64,000 bases of DNA from JBKBII01 sp046299415 (GTDB lineage Bacteria > Pseudomonadota > Gammaproteobacteria > Ectothiorhodospirales > Ectothiorhodospiraceae). Below the pieces are notes generated by a model that saw only the letters and a list, made by a program, of their open reading frames with translations, did no database searches and was not told the DNA's origin. This document shows, in pieces, positions 18,772 to 27,557 of the stretch (position 1 is the first letter of the stretch; each line of letters opens with the position of its first letter). Made by a program: the position numbers and the translations under genes. The stretch is taken from the NCBI GenBank assembly GCA_046299415.1, contig JBKBII010000001.1, positions 496,001 through 560,000 on the forward strand, given 5' to 3'.

Positions 18772-18797
18772 AAACCCGATAAACTCGCCACCGAGCG

Positions 18798-19457
18798 CTA
18801 CCCGATCCGGCGGATGTCATCAAAGCCCACCTCACCGACGCCCTGTACACGCAGTCGTAGACCGTCGCCGCTCTGACCCAACGTCACGCTTTCGACCGGA
18901 GACGAGAGATACCCTGAAGCGGCCGACACCTGCCCGCCTCGGCGAACAAACGCCCGCAACTCATAAACACCAGCCGGCGAGCCGTTGCCGCGCCACTCGA
19001 AATCATGCAATCCCGCTGGGGTGGCCCCGAGACTGACAGTGTCGACGCGGCTTCCCGCCGCATCGTAGACCTCGACGAAGGCCTCGTCGGCCGAGCTCTG
19101 TAGCTCAATCGCGCCGCGAATCGCACCCTCGTCCTCGAGCTCGCCAAAGTGGGCCGGGATCAACACATCCCGGCCCACAAGACTTGCCGCCTGTAAAGCC
19201 TGCCCCTGAGTCAGGCTGGCGGCGAGCTGTCCGAAAGAACGCGTCAAGTCTTCAATACCGCTCACTGTCGAGAACTGCGCCATCTGGCCGAGAAACTCCC
19301 CGTTTTCCATCGGCTGCATGGGATCCTGATTGGTCAGCTGCGTTGTCAAAAGCTTCAGGAAATCTTTCTGGCCCAGACGATCGCGTTCGCCACCCGCTGT
19401 TGACACCGGCTGTCGCAAACCCAAGCGCTCAAGGCTATCGATCGAAAAAGTTGCCAT
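18798..19457 (-). CDS. flgD: Hook-cap protein FlgD
   Basis: 219 residues from the ATG at 19457 (MATFSID), which has GAGGG 8 bases upstream; the in-frame TTG at 19472 overlaps that site and is not favoured. FlgD is the scaffold on which FlgE polymerises. Signature: LGQKDFLKLLTTQLTNQDPMQPMENGEFLGQMAQFSTVSGIEDL, then the Ig/tudor-like C-terminal half with FEWRGNGSPAGVYELRAF. It is the last gene of flgBCD; the flgE promoter lies directly downstream. Confidence 0.95.
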   Translation of the reverse strand: MATFSIDSLERLGLRQPVSTAGGERDRLGQKDFLKLLTTQLTNQDPMQPMENGEFLGQMAQFSTVSGIEDLTRSFGQLAASLTQGQALQAASLVGRDVLIPAHFGELEDEGAIRGAIELQSSADEAFVEVYDAAGSRVDTVSLGATPAGLHDFEWRGNGSPAGVYELRAFVRRGGQVSAASGYLSSPVESVTLGQSGDGLRLRVQGVGEVGFDDIRRIG

Positions 19458-19486
19458 AGCTTTCACCCTCAATTCGCTTGCCTCAA

Positions 19487-19915
19487 TCAGTTCTGGCCCA
19501 ATGCCAAGGCGCGCAACAATAGCTGCCGCGTGGTGTTCATCACCTCCACATTGGCCTCGAACGATCGCGCCGCAGACGTCATATTGGCCATCTCCTCAAC
19601 CACCGAGATTGCGGGCCGAAACACATACCCTTGTTCGTCCGCTTGCGGATGCGAAGGCTCGTAGAACGCGAGTGGCTCGGCATTCGAACCCACAATGCCC
19701 GCAACCTTGACCGGGACGTCCGCACGCTCCGGCTGAAACCGGTCCATCACCGCCTGAAACACAACCTGCTTCGGCACGTAGGCCTGTTCTGCCGTGGTCG
19801 CGGCGGTGTTCGCGTTGGCCAGATTCGACGCCACGGTATTCAAGCGAACAGACTGCGCGGTCAACGCCGAAGCCGAGGTGTTCATGACACGAAAAAGGTT
19901 ACCGTCGGTGCTCAT
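19487..19915 (-). CDS. flgC: Flagellar proximal rod protein FlgC
   Basis: 142 residues, standard length. Signature MNTSASALTAQSVRLNTVASNLANANTAAT at the N-terminus and PAISVVEEMANMTSAARSFEANVEVMNTTRQLLLRALALGQ at the C-terminus, both part of the rod coiled coil. It lies between flgB (72-base gap) and flgD (29-base gap), consistent with one transcript from the flgB sigma-54 promoter. Confidence 0.96.
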   Translation of the reverse strand: MSTDGNLFRVMNTSASALTAQSVRLNTVASNLANANTAATTAEQAYVPKQVVFQAVMDRFQPERADVPVKVAGIVGSNAEPLAFYEPSHPQADEQGYVFRPAISVVEEMANMTSAARSFEANVEVMNTTRQLLLRALALGQN

Positions 19916-19987
19916 ACTCGCCTTACTCCTTCATCGACCCTGCATCACTGAAAAGCCCGAGAAATTCAATCGCCAAGGCGCACGTGG

Positions 19988-20410
19988 TCATTCGACACGC
20001 AACGCGGCGCGGATACCGGAGACTCGACGATTGAGAAATTCCAGACTCGACTGAAACTGAATCGCGTTTTCAGCGAACGCGGCCTTTTCGAGTTGAGGAT
20101 CCACCGTATTGCCATCAAGAGATGGCTGCGACGGAACGCGGTAGAGAACCTCCGGTGCCTGCATCGGCCGCTGCCGAGAGCCATCTAGATGAGCGCAATG
20201 AGTTTGCTCCAAACGCACAGCCTTAGCGTCCCGAAGCAGACCCCGTTGCTCTGCCACTCGCGCGAGTTCGGCGCGGAAATCGACATCCCGCGCCTTGAAT
20301 CCGGGCGTGTCAGCGTTGGCAAGATTCGACGAAAGCAGCTCGAGCCGATGCTCTCGCACACGCATTGCTTCAGGCAGGATGCCTAGGGCTCGTTCGAGGG
20401 AAATCGTCAT
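19988..20410 (-). CDS. flgB: Flagellar proximal rod protein FlgB
   Basis: 140 residues, standard. FlgB is the innermost rod subunit. Signature: MTISLERALGILPEAMRVREHRLELL, SSNLANADTPGFKARDVDF, and PSQPSLDGNTVDPQLEKAAFAENAIQFQSSLEFL. It is the first gene of flgBCD, with a sigma-54 site centred about 40 bases upstream. Confidence 0.97.
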   Translation of the reverse strand: MTISLERALGILPEAMRVREHRLELLSSNLANADTPGFKARDVDFRAELARVAEQRGLLRDAKAVRLEQTHCAHLDGSRQRPMQAPEVLYRVPSQPSLDGNTVDPQLEKAAFAENAIQFQSSLEFLNRRVSGIRAALRVE

Positions 20411-20443
20411 GTCGTGTCACCGATGAGATTTTCATCATCGACA

Positions 20444-20459
20444 TGCACATCGCGTGCCA
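20444..20459 (-). promoter_or_regulatory. Sigma-54 promoter for flgBCD
   Basis: The minus strand reads TGGCACGCGATGTGCA (GG at 20458-20457, ten bases, GC at 20446-20445), matching -24 perfectly and -12 except one base. Transcription would start near 20433, about 22 bases before the flgB ATG, which leaves a short leader. Confidence 0.78.
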
Positions 20460-20741
20460 TGGCAGGAGCGACTCTGCGAATGGCCGGGGCTGCGGCAGTG
20501 GCCGCATAAACACTTAATCAGCGGCAGCGCAAAAGGATGTCGCCGCAACAGCCCAGCGATCGTTTCTGAGCCAAACGGCTCGCGAAAACCGGTTGGCGTA
20601 GAACGGCCAGCAAGAACGGCCACAAACTTGCCGGGCGCCTGACCCGCTCATGGTCAAGCGGGAGGCTCGATGTAGGCGTGTGTTACGCCAATTCAAGTCA
20701 AAAACGCCCCCAGTCCCGGCGTCAGAACACCTGAAGGCTCC
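20460..20741. other. cheR-flgB spacer, no gene
   Basis: About 280 bases upstream of the flgB promoter and downstream of cheR. No supported ORF on either strand. The region would hold activator (FleQ-type) binding sites for the sigma-54 promoter, but I see no recognisable enhancer repeat. Confidence 0.4.
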
Positions 20742-21575
20742 TCACCCGTCCTTGAAACTCGAAAGACGTAGAACAGCACCCGCTGGCGTCCGTTGCAATC
20801 GGAAAAGATCGGTATACGGCGTCACCGATTCAGAGGCGCCTACAAAAAAATAGCCGTCAGGTTCCAGTCGTTGCGCGATCGACTCAAGGACTTTGGTTTT
20901 CGTCTCGGGCGCGAAGTAAATCAACACGTTACGACAAAAAATCACATCGAATCGCCCGAGGCTGCTGAGATTATCGAGCAAGTTCAGCTTCTGAAAACGA
21001 ACCCGGCGACGCAGGTCAGGCTTGATTCGATGCCCACTGTCCACTGCGTCGAAAAATTGACGGCGACGTTCATCAGAAAGCCCGCGGACCATCGCGAGCC
21101 CATCGTAGGTCGCCTTATCCGCCTCCTCCAAGATTCGCTCGGAAAGATCCGTTCCCAGGATCGACAAACCCGTTCGTTGACCTGTTTTGCGCTCCCACTC
21201 GGCCGTCACCATCGCTAGGGAGTAGGGCTCCTGACCCGACGAACACGCCGCAGTCCAGACTCGCGGCATCTTGCGCCCCCGCGACCACAAATCCGGCAAG
21301 ATCACGTCACGAAACACGTCGAATGGGAAGACATCCCGAAACCACGACGTCTCGTTCGTCGTCATCGCATCAATGACACGCATCGCGAGCGGCCCACCCG
21401 GGCGTGCGCGCAGTGACCGCACCAACTCACCAACGCTTCCGAAGCCGCTCTCGCTCGCCAGACGAGCCAGACGGCTCGCAACCAGATACTGGCGGTTGTC
21501 ACCAAGCACGAGCCCGCAACAATCCTGCAAATATCGAGTAAAGGTTGCGTAGTCTTCTGCGTCGATTTGTGTCAT
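20742..21575 (-). CDS. cheR: Chemoreceptor methyltransferase CheR
   Basis: 277 residues, normal. CheR transfers methyl groups from S-adenosylmethionine to glutamates of chemoreceptors in adaptation. The N-terminal helical domain (about 1-75) is followed by MTTNETSWFRD, the SAM-binding VWTAACSSGQEPYSLAMV, LGTDLSERILEEA, and LDNLSSLGRFDVIFCRNVLIYF. No C-terminal pentapeptide or TPR extension is present. It lies between cheV and flgB as in Pseudomonas and Vibrio, separated from cheV by about 590 bases, so it may have its own promoter. Confidence 0.96.
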   Translation of the reverse strand: MTQIDAEDYATFTRYLQDCCGLVLGDNRQYLVASRLARLASESGFGSVGELVRSLRARPGGPLAMRVIDAMTTNETSWFRDVFPFDVFRDVILPDLWSRGRKMPRVWTAACSSGQEPYSLAMVTAEWERKTGQRTGLSILGTDLSERILEEADKATYDGLAMVRGLSDERRRQFFDAVDSGHRIKPDLRRRVRFQKLNLLDNLSSLGRFDVIFCRNVLIYFAPETKTKVLESIAQRLEPDGYFFVGASESVTPYTDLFRLQRTPAGAVLRLSSFKDG

Positions 21576-22169
21576 CGGAAAGAACGCTCAACGAAGCTCG
21601 ACGAAAAAAAGACCACAGGACCTCCGACCCACACGCAGCGCCTCACGCACGCTACGGTCTGCGTCAATCGAGTGATCGCGCACCTTGCTGGCCGATCGCC
21701 CCATCCCAGTAACATAAGTCGTCGCTTTTTTGGCTCTCATCGCGCCGACCCGCCCCGAGCCTCCGGTCCCTAAAGACGGCCTCGGCATCAAAACGGCATC
21801 CCATCGACGAATCCATACAGTGCCAGTCGAACAATCGACCCTTCCACCGCCCCATTCCCTCGTACATCCGCGGGCTTCACGGTCGAGGATGCAAAAACAC
21901 GATCAAGGCGAAGACTACCGGGTCCAGAGGCTCGCCAATACAGTTTCCGGGTTCAAGCCTCACTCGACCATCGGCCCTCGCCGACGCCCGTCAGGCCACT
22001 CTCGTCGATCAAAGCGGACATCAATCGACCCGAGTCAGCGGCAAAGTCTTGCCGAAGCGGCAGACATCGCCCGGCCCGTGTTCGCCGGGCACCGGTCCGT
22101 TCGCCTTCAACCACACCTTGAAGGCTGCGATAACGCATCACAGTGCCGCAAGGTTTGACCCAAACCGAT
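21576..22169. other. cheV-cheR spacer with two stem-loops
   Basis: 594 bases without a convincing gene. Two perfect inverted repeats follow the cheV stop: 22103-22125 (GCCTTCAA/TTGAAGGC, 7-base loop) and 22069-22090 (GCCCGGC/GCCGGGC, 8-base loop). Neither has a T-run, so factor-dependent termination or RNA protection is more likely than intrinsic termination. A 142-codon plus-strand ORF here is Arg/Pro/Ser-rich and has no ribosome site. Confidence 0.45.
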
Positions 22170-23150
22170 TCAGGATTTCCCCTCTAAAACATCTTGAACC
22201 GCATTGACCAAGTCGTTTGGATCGAACTTAGAAAGAAAACGGTCGGCGCCAGCTTTACGCACCATGGCCTCATTGAAGCTGCCAGACAATGACGAATGCA
22301 ACAAAATTTTGAGATTCGCGAAGTTTGGATTGGTGCGCAACCGGGTCGTCAGCGTGTAGCCATCCATGCGCGGCATTTCAATATCGGAAATCAATAGTGC
22401 ATATTCCGCCGCGACCTCTGGTTCAAGCGACTCAAAATGCTCCCATGCGGACTGTCCATCTTTAAAGGTCTCAGCGGACAAACCCAACTGCTCGATCACC
22501 CGCAACACTTGCTTGCGCGCCACCAGAGAATCATCCGCCACAACAATCCGACCGTGGATCTGAGTGCGCAGTGAATCGTGGCCCGTGACCTGAGGCGCAT
22601 CCGGCATGATCGAAGCCAGTACACGCTCGACGTCGATGATCTCGACCCACTGACCGTCGATCTCTGTTACCGCAACCAGGAAACTTTCCCGTTCCGTGCC
22701 TCGTGGCGGCGGCTTCACCTGATCCCACGCCACATTCACGATGCGATCGACACCCGAAACCCAAAATCCTTGAACCGAACGATTGAATTCGGTCACCACA
22801 ACACGACCCTGGTCGAGTTGCGACGCCTGATTCGGATGTTGGGAACTAGAGCTCGCGTCACCGGCCGCGACCGCGTGCGAATCCCTTGCCATCGACCGCG
22901 GAACGCGATAACCGATAGCCCGAGCCAGATCCAGGATCGAGACCGTTTTCCCGCGAATCGTCGCAATCCCTCGCACCATTGCATGCGAGCCCGGCATCTG
23001 CCGGACACTCGGAACCGGAATCACCTCGCGAACCTTGAACACATTGATTCCAAAGCGTTGCTTGCCACCGAGATGGAACAGCAACAACTCCATTCGGTTC
23101 TGCCCTATGAGCTGAGTTCTTTGATCGACATCATCGAGAAACTGTTTCAT
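22170..23150 (-). CDS. cheV: Chemotaxis coupling protein CheV (CheW-receiver)
   Basis: 326 residues from the ATG at 23150 (MKQFLDDVDQR), chosen because GGAG lies 5 bases upstream; two upstream in-frame starts lack one. CheV couples receptors to CheA and tunes signalling through phosphorylation. The CheW-like domain (about 10-170) shows FGINVFKVREVIP, MVRGIATIRGKTVSILDLA and VSGVDRIVNVAWDQVKPPP. The receiver (about 200-325) has VADDSLVARKQVLRVI, the phosphoacceptor in LLISDIEMPRMDGYTL, and the conserved Lys in ADRFLSKFDP. It is divergent from flgA. Confidence 0.95.
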   Translation of the reverse strand: MKQFLDDVDQRTQLIGQNRMELLLFHLGGKQRFGINVFKVREVIPVPSVRQMPGSHAMVRGIATIRGKTVSILDLARAIGYRVPRSMARDSHAVAAGDASSSSQHPNQASQLDQGRVVVTEFNRSVQGFWVSGVDRIVNVAWDQVKPPPRGTERESFLVAVTEIDGQWVEIIDVERVLASIMPDAPQVTGHDSLRTQIHGRIVVADDSLVARKQVLRVIEQLGLSAETFKDGQSAWEHFESLEPEVAAEYALLISDIEMPRMDGYTLTTRLRTNPNFANLKILLHSSLSGSFNEAMVRKAGADRFLSKFDPNDLVNAVQDVLEGKS

Positions 23151-23168
23151 GCGGTCTCCAGAACTCAT

Positions 23169-24109
23169 GAGCTGAAACTGCAATAAAACGCGCCGTCAGC
23201 GACTCGCCAAAATCACCTGAAGCTCCAGGCAGGCTGAATTCAAACACTCCCAGTTCGAAAAAACAGAGCCGTGCCGATTGACGACCAATAACCTCAAGAC
23301 GCTGGCGCTGGTCCCGACCACCACCGGACAGGCTGCGTACACCCGTCTTCTGCTGAATCTCCCGGCGATCAAACGGCTCCATCATCCAAGTGGCACCAGC
23401 CGCCCCGATGACCAGAATCGTTCTGGCGGTCACGCACCAATTGTCATAACGGCCACGACTTGCTGGGCTTGATGGATTTACAACGCATACAACCCAGGAT
23501 CGCTCCCCTGCCGCTGAGACTCTGACTCGTTCTGACAAACCCCACGTCACCATCAAGGCAACGGATGAGTTCGCGATCCCCCAATTGCCGCTCCGCCGTG
23601 GCAAACCGCCTCATCGAGCCGCTCCAACCATCCGCGCGAGTCCAAGTCATCGACTCACTTAAGCCCCCCCAACAGGCCAACCAGACGGCCGACTCGACGA
23701 TCATAGTTCCGCCACGACGGTCTTCAGGCCCAATTAGCGGAGGCAAAGCCTATAACGCCTCGCTGGTCTGGCGGATTATCAGTGTTCGAACGCGCGACCG
23801 CGCAACATCAAGTTTTCCGGCGACGCAGATCCCGTCACCAACAGAATCGAGCGATTCTGACGCTTCCCGCCTGACGATCTGCGGGTCAACCGCCCCTCCG
23901 AGTCGAAAGCGGGCGTCAAGCGTTTGACGATATTTCGCGCCGGCTGGCTTCTGATATCGCCTTTCTGGCGTCTCAAAAACGATGGTTTTGGGGTCCGATA
24001 GCGCGCATCTTTCGACGGTCGCTTCTTCATTTCACGCGTCCCAGACGTCGATCATGACTCGATCAAGTCATCGCCGATCCTGCCGGCATGATGAACAGCC
24101 CGGTCTGTT
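23169..24109. other. cheV-flgA divergent spacer, part 1
   Basis: About 940 bases with no supported gene. One minus-strand ORF (24030-23779, 83 codons, MKKRPSKDARYRTPKPS...) is very basic at its N-terminus but has no clear ribosome site and no family I recognise. The cheV promoter must lie in the right-to-left portion near 23170-23400, but I could not identify it. Confidence 0.4.
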
Positions 24110-24125
24110 TGGCGCGTGTCTTGCT
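24110..24125 (+). promoter_or_regulatory. Sigma-54 promoter for flgA
   Basis: TGGCGCGTGTCTTGCT: GG at 24111-24112, ten bases, GC at 24123-24124. The -12 TTGCT is perfect and -24 has one mismatch. Transcription would start near 24136, giving a leader of about 300-385 bases before flgA. Confidence 0.7.
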
Positions 24126-24519
24126 AGCTTTATACCTGGATGAATAGAAACTCGACTTCAGCCGCTCCACCCAAGTGGATCAGCTTTTGTTGGCGAGACC
24201 AAAATACATGTCGGGAACCATTTAGTCGTGCGTCTCCGCACGAGTCGTAACCACTCAAATTGAACGTAGGCGAATCGAACGTCGGTCATTTCCGCGCTCT
24301 TTTTCGATTAAGGCCCGCTCACTGCAAATTGGAACCACAAGGTAAATCAAGCGAACAACAGGCAACACTGCCCGACCACGGCGAAAACGGTTCGCCGGCG
24401 GCACGCCGCACGATCACACACCTTCGACACGCATGATCAACGACGCTTCTTATGACGGAACGATGGGGCATCCCTTCTCGCCCTCCGATGAAACCCGTCA
24501 ACACAAAAGGTTCGAAACC

Positions 24520-25407
24520 ATGGCGACATCGAAACCGTCTCTCAAGGCCGAGCCGCCGTTGCCAGCGCGCTGGTCTGCTCCGACACGCACGATGTTGTGC
24601 TCGACGCGTCGACGAAACGACCTACGGCCCCTCACCACGCTCATTTTCATCGCACTCACGATCGGCATCACGATATTCTCGAGCATCGCCATTTCAGCAC
24701 CTGATCGACCCGGAGCGTCAACCGCAACAACACCGCCCGAAGCCGAATCAGCCTCCGAGTCGCTCGAGCGATTGCGGCAACTGGCCGACGTTTTCATCGT
24801 AGAGGCGCTCGCGGCCGAACAAAACGGCCCTGTCACTGATGGCTTATCCAGCGACGAGGTGCGGATCACGATTCAGAATCCCGACTCTCGTTTGCGCCTT
24901 GCTCGCTGCGAACATGAACCCGAAGCCAGCTTTGGTCCGGGGGCGGGTCCTGCGAACGTCAACACCACTGTCGAGATCCGCTGCAACCAGCCCAGCTGGC
25001 GAATCTATCTCGGCGCACGCGTCGAACGGACCGCAAAGGTCGCAATCGTGACTCGAAACCTAGCCCGAAACCACGTTCTGAGCGCCAGCGATGTACGGTT
25101 CGAATCCCGAAGTATCGGCGCTCAGGCGTATGTGACAAATCGGGACGCCGTCATCGGTCAAAGCACGCGTCGCGCACTGCGCGCGGGTCAGCCCCTCTTG
25201 GCGCATCAAATCACCAGCCCAACAAGGGTACGGCGCGGCGAGCGCGTCCACATCGTGTCGCAGAATCCGCGCATCCAGATCCAAATGGTTGGTGAAGCAC
25301 TCGAGGATGGAAAAATCGGCGACACCGTTCGCGTCCGCAACCTCTCGTCATCACGAGAAATCACTGCTCGCGTGCGTGAAGACGGTCGGGTCGAGGTCTT
25401 GTTATGA
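24520..25407 (+). CDS. flgA: FlgA, P-ring assembly chaperone
   Basis: FlgA is the periplasmic chaperone for FlgI. The C-terminal half is typical: an SAF domain with VERTAKVAIVTRNLARNHVLSASDVRFESRSIG, then IGQSTRRALRAGQPLLAHQI and RVRRGERVHIVSQNPRIQIQMVGEALEDGKIGDTVRVRNLSS. The start is uncertain. The ATG at 24520 (MATSKPS) has AAAGG 9 bases upstream; an ATG at 24433 lacks a site. Either way an unusually long basic n-region (about 50 residues) precedes the hydrophobic leader LTTLIFIALTIGITIFSSIA. It heads the plus-strand group flgA-flgM-flgN. Confidence 0.92.
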   Translation: MATSKPSLKAEPPLPARWSAPTRTMLCSTRRRNDLRPLTTLIFIALTIGITIFSSIAISAPDRPGASTATTPPEAESASESLERLRQLADVFIVEALAAEQNGPVTDGLSSDEVRITIQNPDSRLRLARCEHEPEASFGPGAGPANVNTTVEIRCNQPSWRIYLGARVERTAKVAIVTRNLARNHVLSASDVRFESRSIGAQAYVTNRDAVIGQSTRRALRAGQPLLAHQITSPTRVRRGERVHIVSQNPRIQIQMVGEALEDGKIGDTVRVRNLSSSREITARVREDGRVEVLL

Positions 25408-25782
25408 TTTCGATCGAAGGCGGTCTCGTAACTGCTACGAACGCTTGCCGTCCGACCGATTCCGTCGAGGGCGGCTCGACGCTGCCCGTAAACGGATCGA
25501 GAACTGTCTCGGGCTTCAGGGCTGTTGAGCCTCGGGCACCCAGCCCCCTACAGAGACGACTGCTCCGAGTGGGCGCAGTCGCGGCATCGCGTCAAGGGAA
25601 CTCCGCTGTTGAAGAAGCCCTCGCCGTAACACCGGTCGTGTCGGCACTTCGCCCTTGTGCGCAATCTGCCCGAGCGGCTCGCTCAACGACTGGGTCCGCG
25701 ACCCTATCGGTGGCGACTTCAGCCAGAAAAACAGCGTCCGTACGGATTGATCAGTCGACCCCAACAGCCTCTGAGCAAAGGC
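25408..25782. other. flgA-flgM spacer, first part
   Basis: No accepted gene. A 331-codon ORF starts at 25404, overlapping the flgA stop as ATGA with GAGG upstream, but it runs straight through flgM in another frame and is Arg/Ala/Ser/Thr-rich, so I treat it as spurious. The sigma-28-like site for flgM follows. Confidence 0.4.
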
Positions 25783-25809
25783 TCAAGTTTCGCCGACGTC
25801 CGCCGTTCT
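25783..25809 (+). promoter_or_regulatory. Sigma-28 (FliA) promoter candidate for flgM
   Basis: TCAAGTTT, eleven bases, GCCGTTCT, against the consensus TAAAGTTT-N11-GCCGATAA: 7/8 at -35, 5/8 at -10, spacing exact. Transcription would start near 25817, about 175 bases before flgM. Autoregulated FliA-dependent flgM expression is known in other gammaproteobacteria. Confidence 0.5.
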
Positions 25810-25992
25810 ACCGGCCAAGGAGAGGTATTGGTAACGCAACAAGCGCGAGCCCATTCCTCGCAAAAGCTGGGGCCGTCGTAGGTCGAGCTCGGCGTTTGGA
25901 CAAAGCCCTAACACTCTGGACGTCTGCTATTTCACCCAGCCGAGTATTGACTGAGCTTCTACCGCTTCCACTCATCCCTGCAGAGACACATC

Positions 25993-26304
25993 ATGGACAT
26001 CGACCGCATCGGGCCAACCAACACTTCGAGCAGTCGTGGCACTGTGAGCCGCGGCGCGAACGATGGTTCTTCAGCCGGTGGAATCGACGGCAAGAACGAG
26101 GCTGGACGCACAGTGGGCCCGGCGGGAACTGCGCAGACAACTGGGGAGATCGTCGAGCTGATCAGCCCGCAATCACGTGGACAGGTTCCTTTCGATGCAG
26201 CACGTGTCGCCGAAATCAAAGCGGCAATCGCAGAAGGGCGTTACCCGATCGACGATCGGCGTCTGGCTGCCAATATGATAGCGATCGAACGCCTTCTCGA
26301 TTGA
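25993..26304 (+). CDS. flgM: Anti-sigma-28 factor FlgM
   Basis: 103 residues. FlgM holds sigma-28 (FliA) inactive until the hook is finished, then is exported through it. The C-terminal half (about 50-103) matches the family: EIVELISPQSRGQVPFDAARVAEIKAAIAEGRYPIDDRRLAANMIAIERLL. The N-terminal half is Gly/Ser/Thr-rich and probably unstructured, as expected for an exported intrinsically disordered protein. It lies between flgA and flgN, with a sigma-28-like site upstream. Confidence 0.94.
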   Translation: MDIDRIGPTNTSSSRGTVSRGANDGSSAGGIDGKNEAGRTVGPAGTAQTTGEIVELISPQSRGQVPFDAARVAEIKAAIAEGRYPIDDRRLAANMIAIERLLD

Positions 26305-26395
26305 TCGCGCTGCCGTCTGCGTTCAGTGTTACAAGTAACGTTGGCACCACTCGACAACAGCTTTCCAGACAACCCCGTGAATGCGGAGCAAGTGC

Positions 26396-26971
26396 ATGAC
26401 ACCATCGTTCGACTCTCCCGAATGGCGTCGTGCGTCGACCGCAGGGCAAGCCGCTTGCCGCCCTCCGTTGTTCGAAGAAGCCACCGCGGCACTCTTGGCG
26501 GCGATGCATGAAGCCGCCAAACACGCCTCCGGACTACTTCAAACACTCGCTCTCGAAAACGAAGCCCTGAGAAACTCCAATACCGAATCGCTCGAGGGGC
26601 TCTTGGTCATCAAGCAACAGCAAATTGCGTCGCTCGAGGCGAACGCTCGCCAGCAAACCAGTTTGCTCGTTGCCCTCGGCTACGAGTTCGACAGCGGGGG
26701 AGTCGAAGGCGTGTTATCGGAAGCGCGGCGCCGCGGTATGCGACAACGTGAGAGCGCGCTTTTTGACGCCTGGGAGCGGCTGCGCCAGCTCTTAAGCGAC
26801 TGTCGCGCAGACAACCTTCGCAACCAGGGAACGCTCCAAAACCAGCAAAGGCGAGTCCGCGCGGCACTCGACATTCTGAGGGGCGAACCTCAAACCGCCC
26901 TGTACGACGCGCATGGGCGCACTCCCCGCCCCACCAACGCGGGCACTCAGCGCCGATTCACCAAGGCTTGA
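26396..26971 (+). CDS. flgN: FlgN, export chaperone for FlgK/FlgL
   Basis: 191 residues from the ATG at 26396 (MTPSFDSPEW), which has GGAG at 26385-26388; the in-frame ATG at 26381 overlaps that site. FlgN binds FlgK and FlgL in the cytoplasm and escorts them to the export gate. The sequence is largely helical: FEEATAALLAAMHEAAKHASGLLQTLALENEALRNSNTESLEGLLVIKQQQIASLE is the family core. It is longer than enteric FlgN (about 140) because of N- and C-terminal extensions. The position directly after flgM is the common arrangement. Confidence 0.88.
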   Translation: MTPSFDSPEWRRASTAGQAACRPPLFEEATAALLAAMHEAAKHASGLLQTLALENEALRNSNTESLEGLLVIKQQQIASLEANARQQTSLLVALGYEFDSGGVEGVLSEARRRGMRQRESALFDAWERLRQLLSDCRADNLRNQGTLQNQQRRVRAALDILRGEPQTALYDAHGRTPRPTNAGTQRRFTKA

Positions 26972-27557
26972 CACTCCAAGCCTCAGTCGCACCTGCTCGA
27001 GTCTCATCGAAGCACCTCATCAGAGCCAAAACACGGCCCCGCGCACCGCCAACCGGCCCTCCAAACCGTAAGGCCGAGTAAGGCAACGACCGCACTCGAC
27101 GCCATCGCCGTCGCCGACCCGGCATGAGCCCCGGACCGGCCAATGGTTGACTCCCATGCGGCCTGGCTCTGCGCTGTAATCCCCGGTCTGAAGCGAGCGA
27201 GACCACCGATGGGCGTCTGAGCGATCGTCGACAGCACACGCCCTATTCATCTGTCTCGTTTTCAGTCCATTACCGCCTGACATCGGTCGTCGATGTCGAG
27301 AGCGATCAGCACGCTTGCCGATAGCGTATCCGTGTTGCTTGCAAAAGGTGTTCACGCGAAGCAGTCTACAGAGCCGGCGCGGGCCTGATTGGCAATCGTG
27401 TTGCCTGCGCGCGGACTCTTTTACCGCAGCATCGCAGCGGCAAGCATTCCGAATCGAAAAGTCGATCCATCGAGCTGTTCTAACGAGAGCACCGATCCAG
27501 TTCGGCTCAGGGACCATCTCCATCTATCACGTCGGAAACAACATTCAAGGAAGCGAG
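26972..27557 (+). promoter_or_regulatory. flgN-ycgR spacer with sigma-28-like site
   Basis: 586 bases without a supported ORF. It contains TCGAG (27296-27300), sixteen bases, GCCGATAG (27317-27324). The -10 is nearly perfect for sigma-28; the -35 has one mismatch and the spacing is two bases long. E. coli ycgR is FliA-dependent, which fits. Predicted start near 27333. Confidence 0.4.

Noticed and set aside
23779..24030. 83-codon basic minus-strand ORF between cheV and flgA
   Set aside because: No clear ribosome site and no recognisable family; basic composition is common in spurious frames of this DNA.
25090..25110. tRNA T-loop-like GGTTCGAATCC
   Set aside because: It is within flgA coding sequence and no acceptor, D or anticodon stems surround it. 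No tRNA found in the window.
25404..26399. 331-codon ORF starting with an ATGA overlap at the flgA stop and GAGG upstream
   Set aside because: It runs through the certain flgM gene in another frame, its product is Arg/Ser/Ala-rich without family features, and sigma-28-like promoter elements lie inside it.
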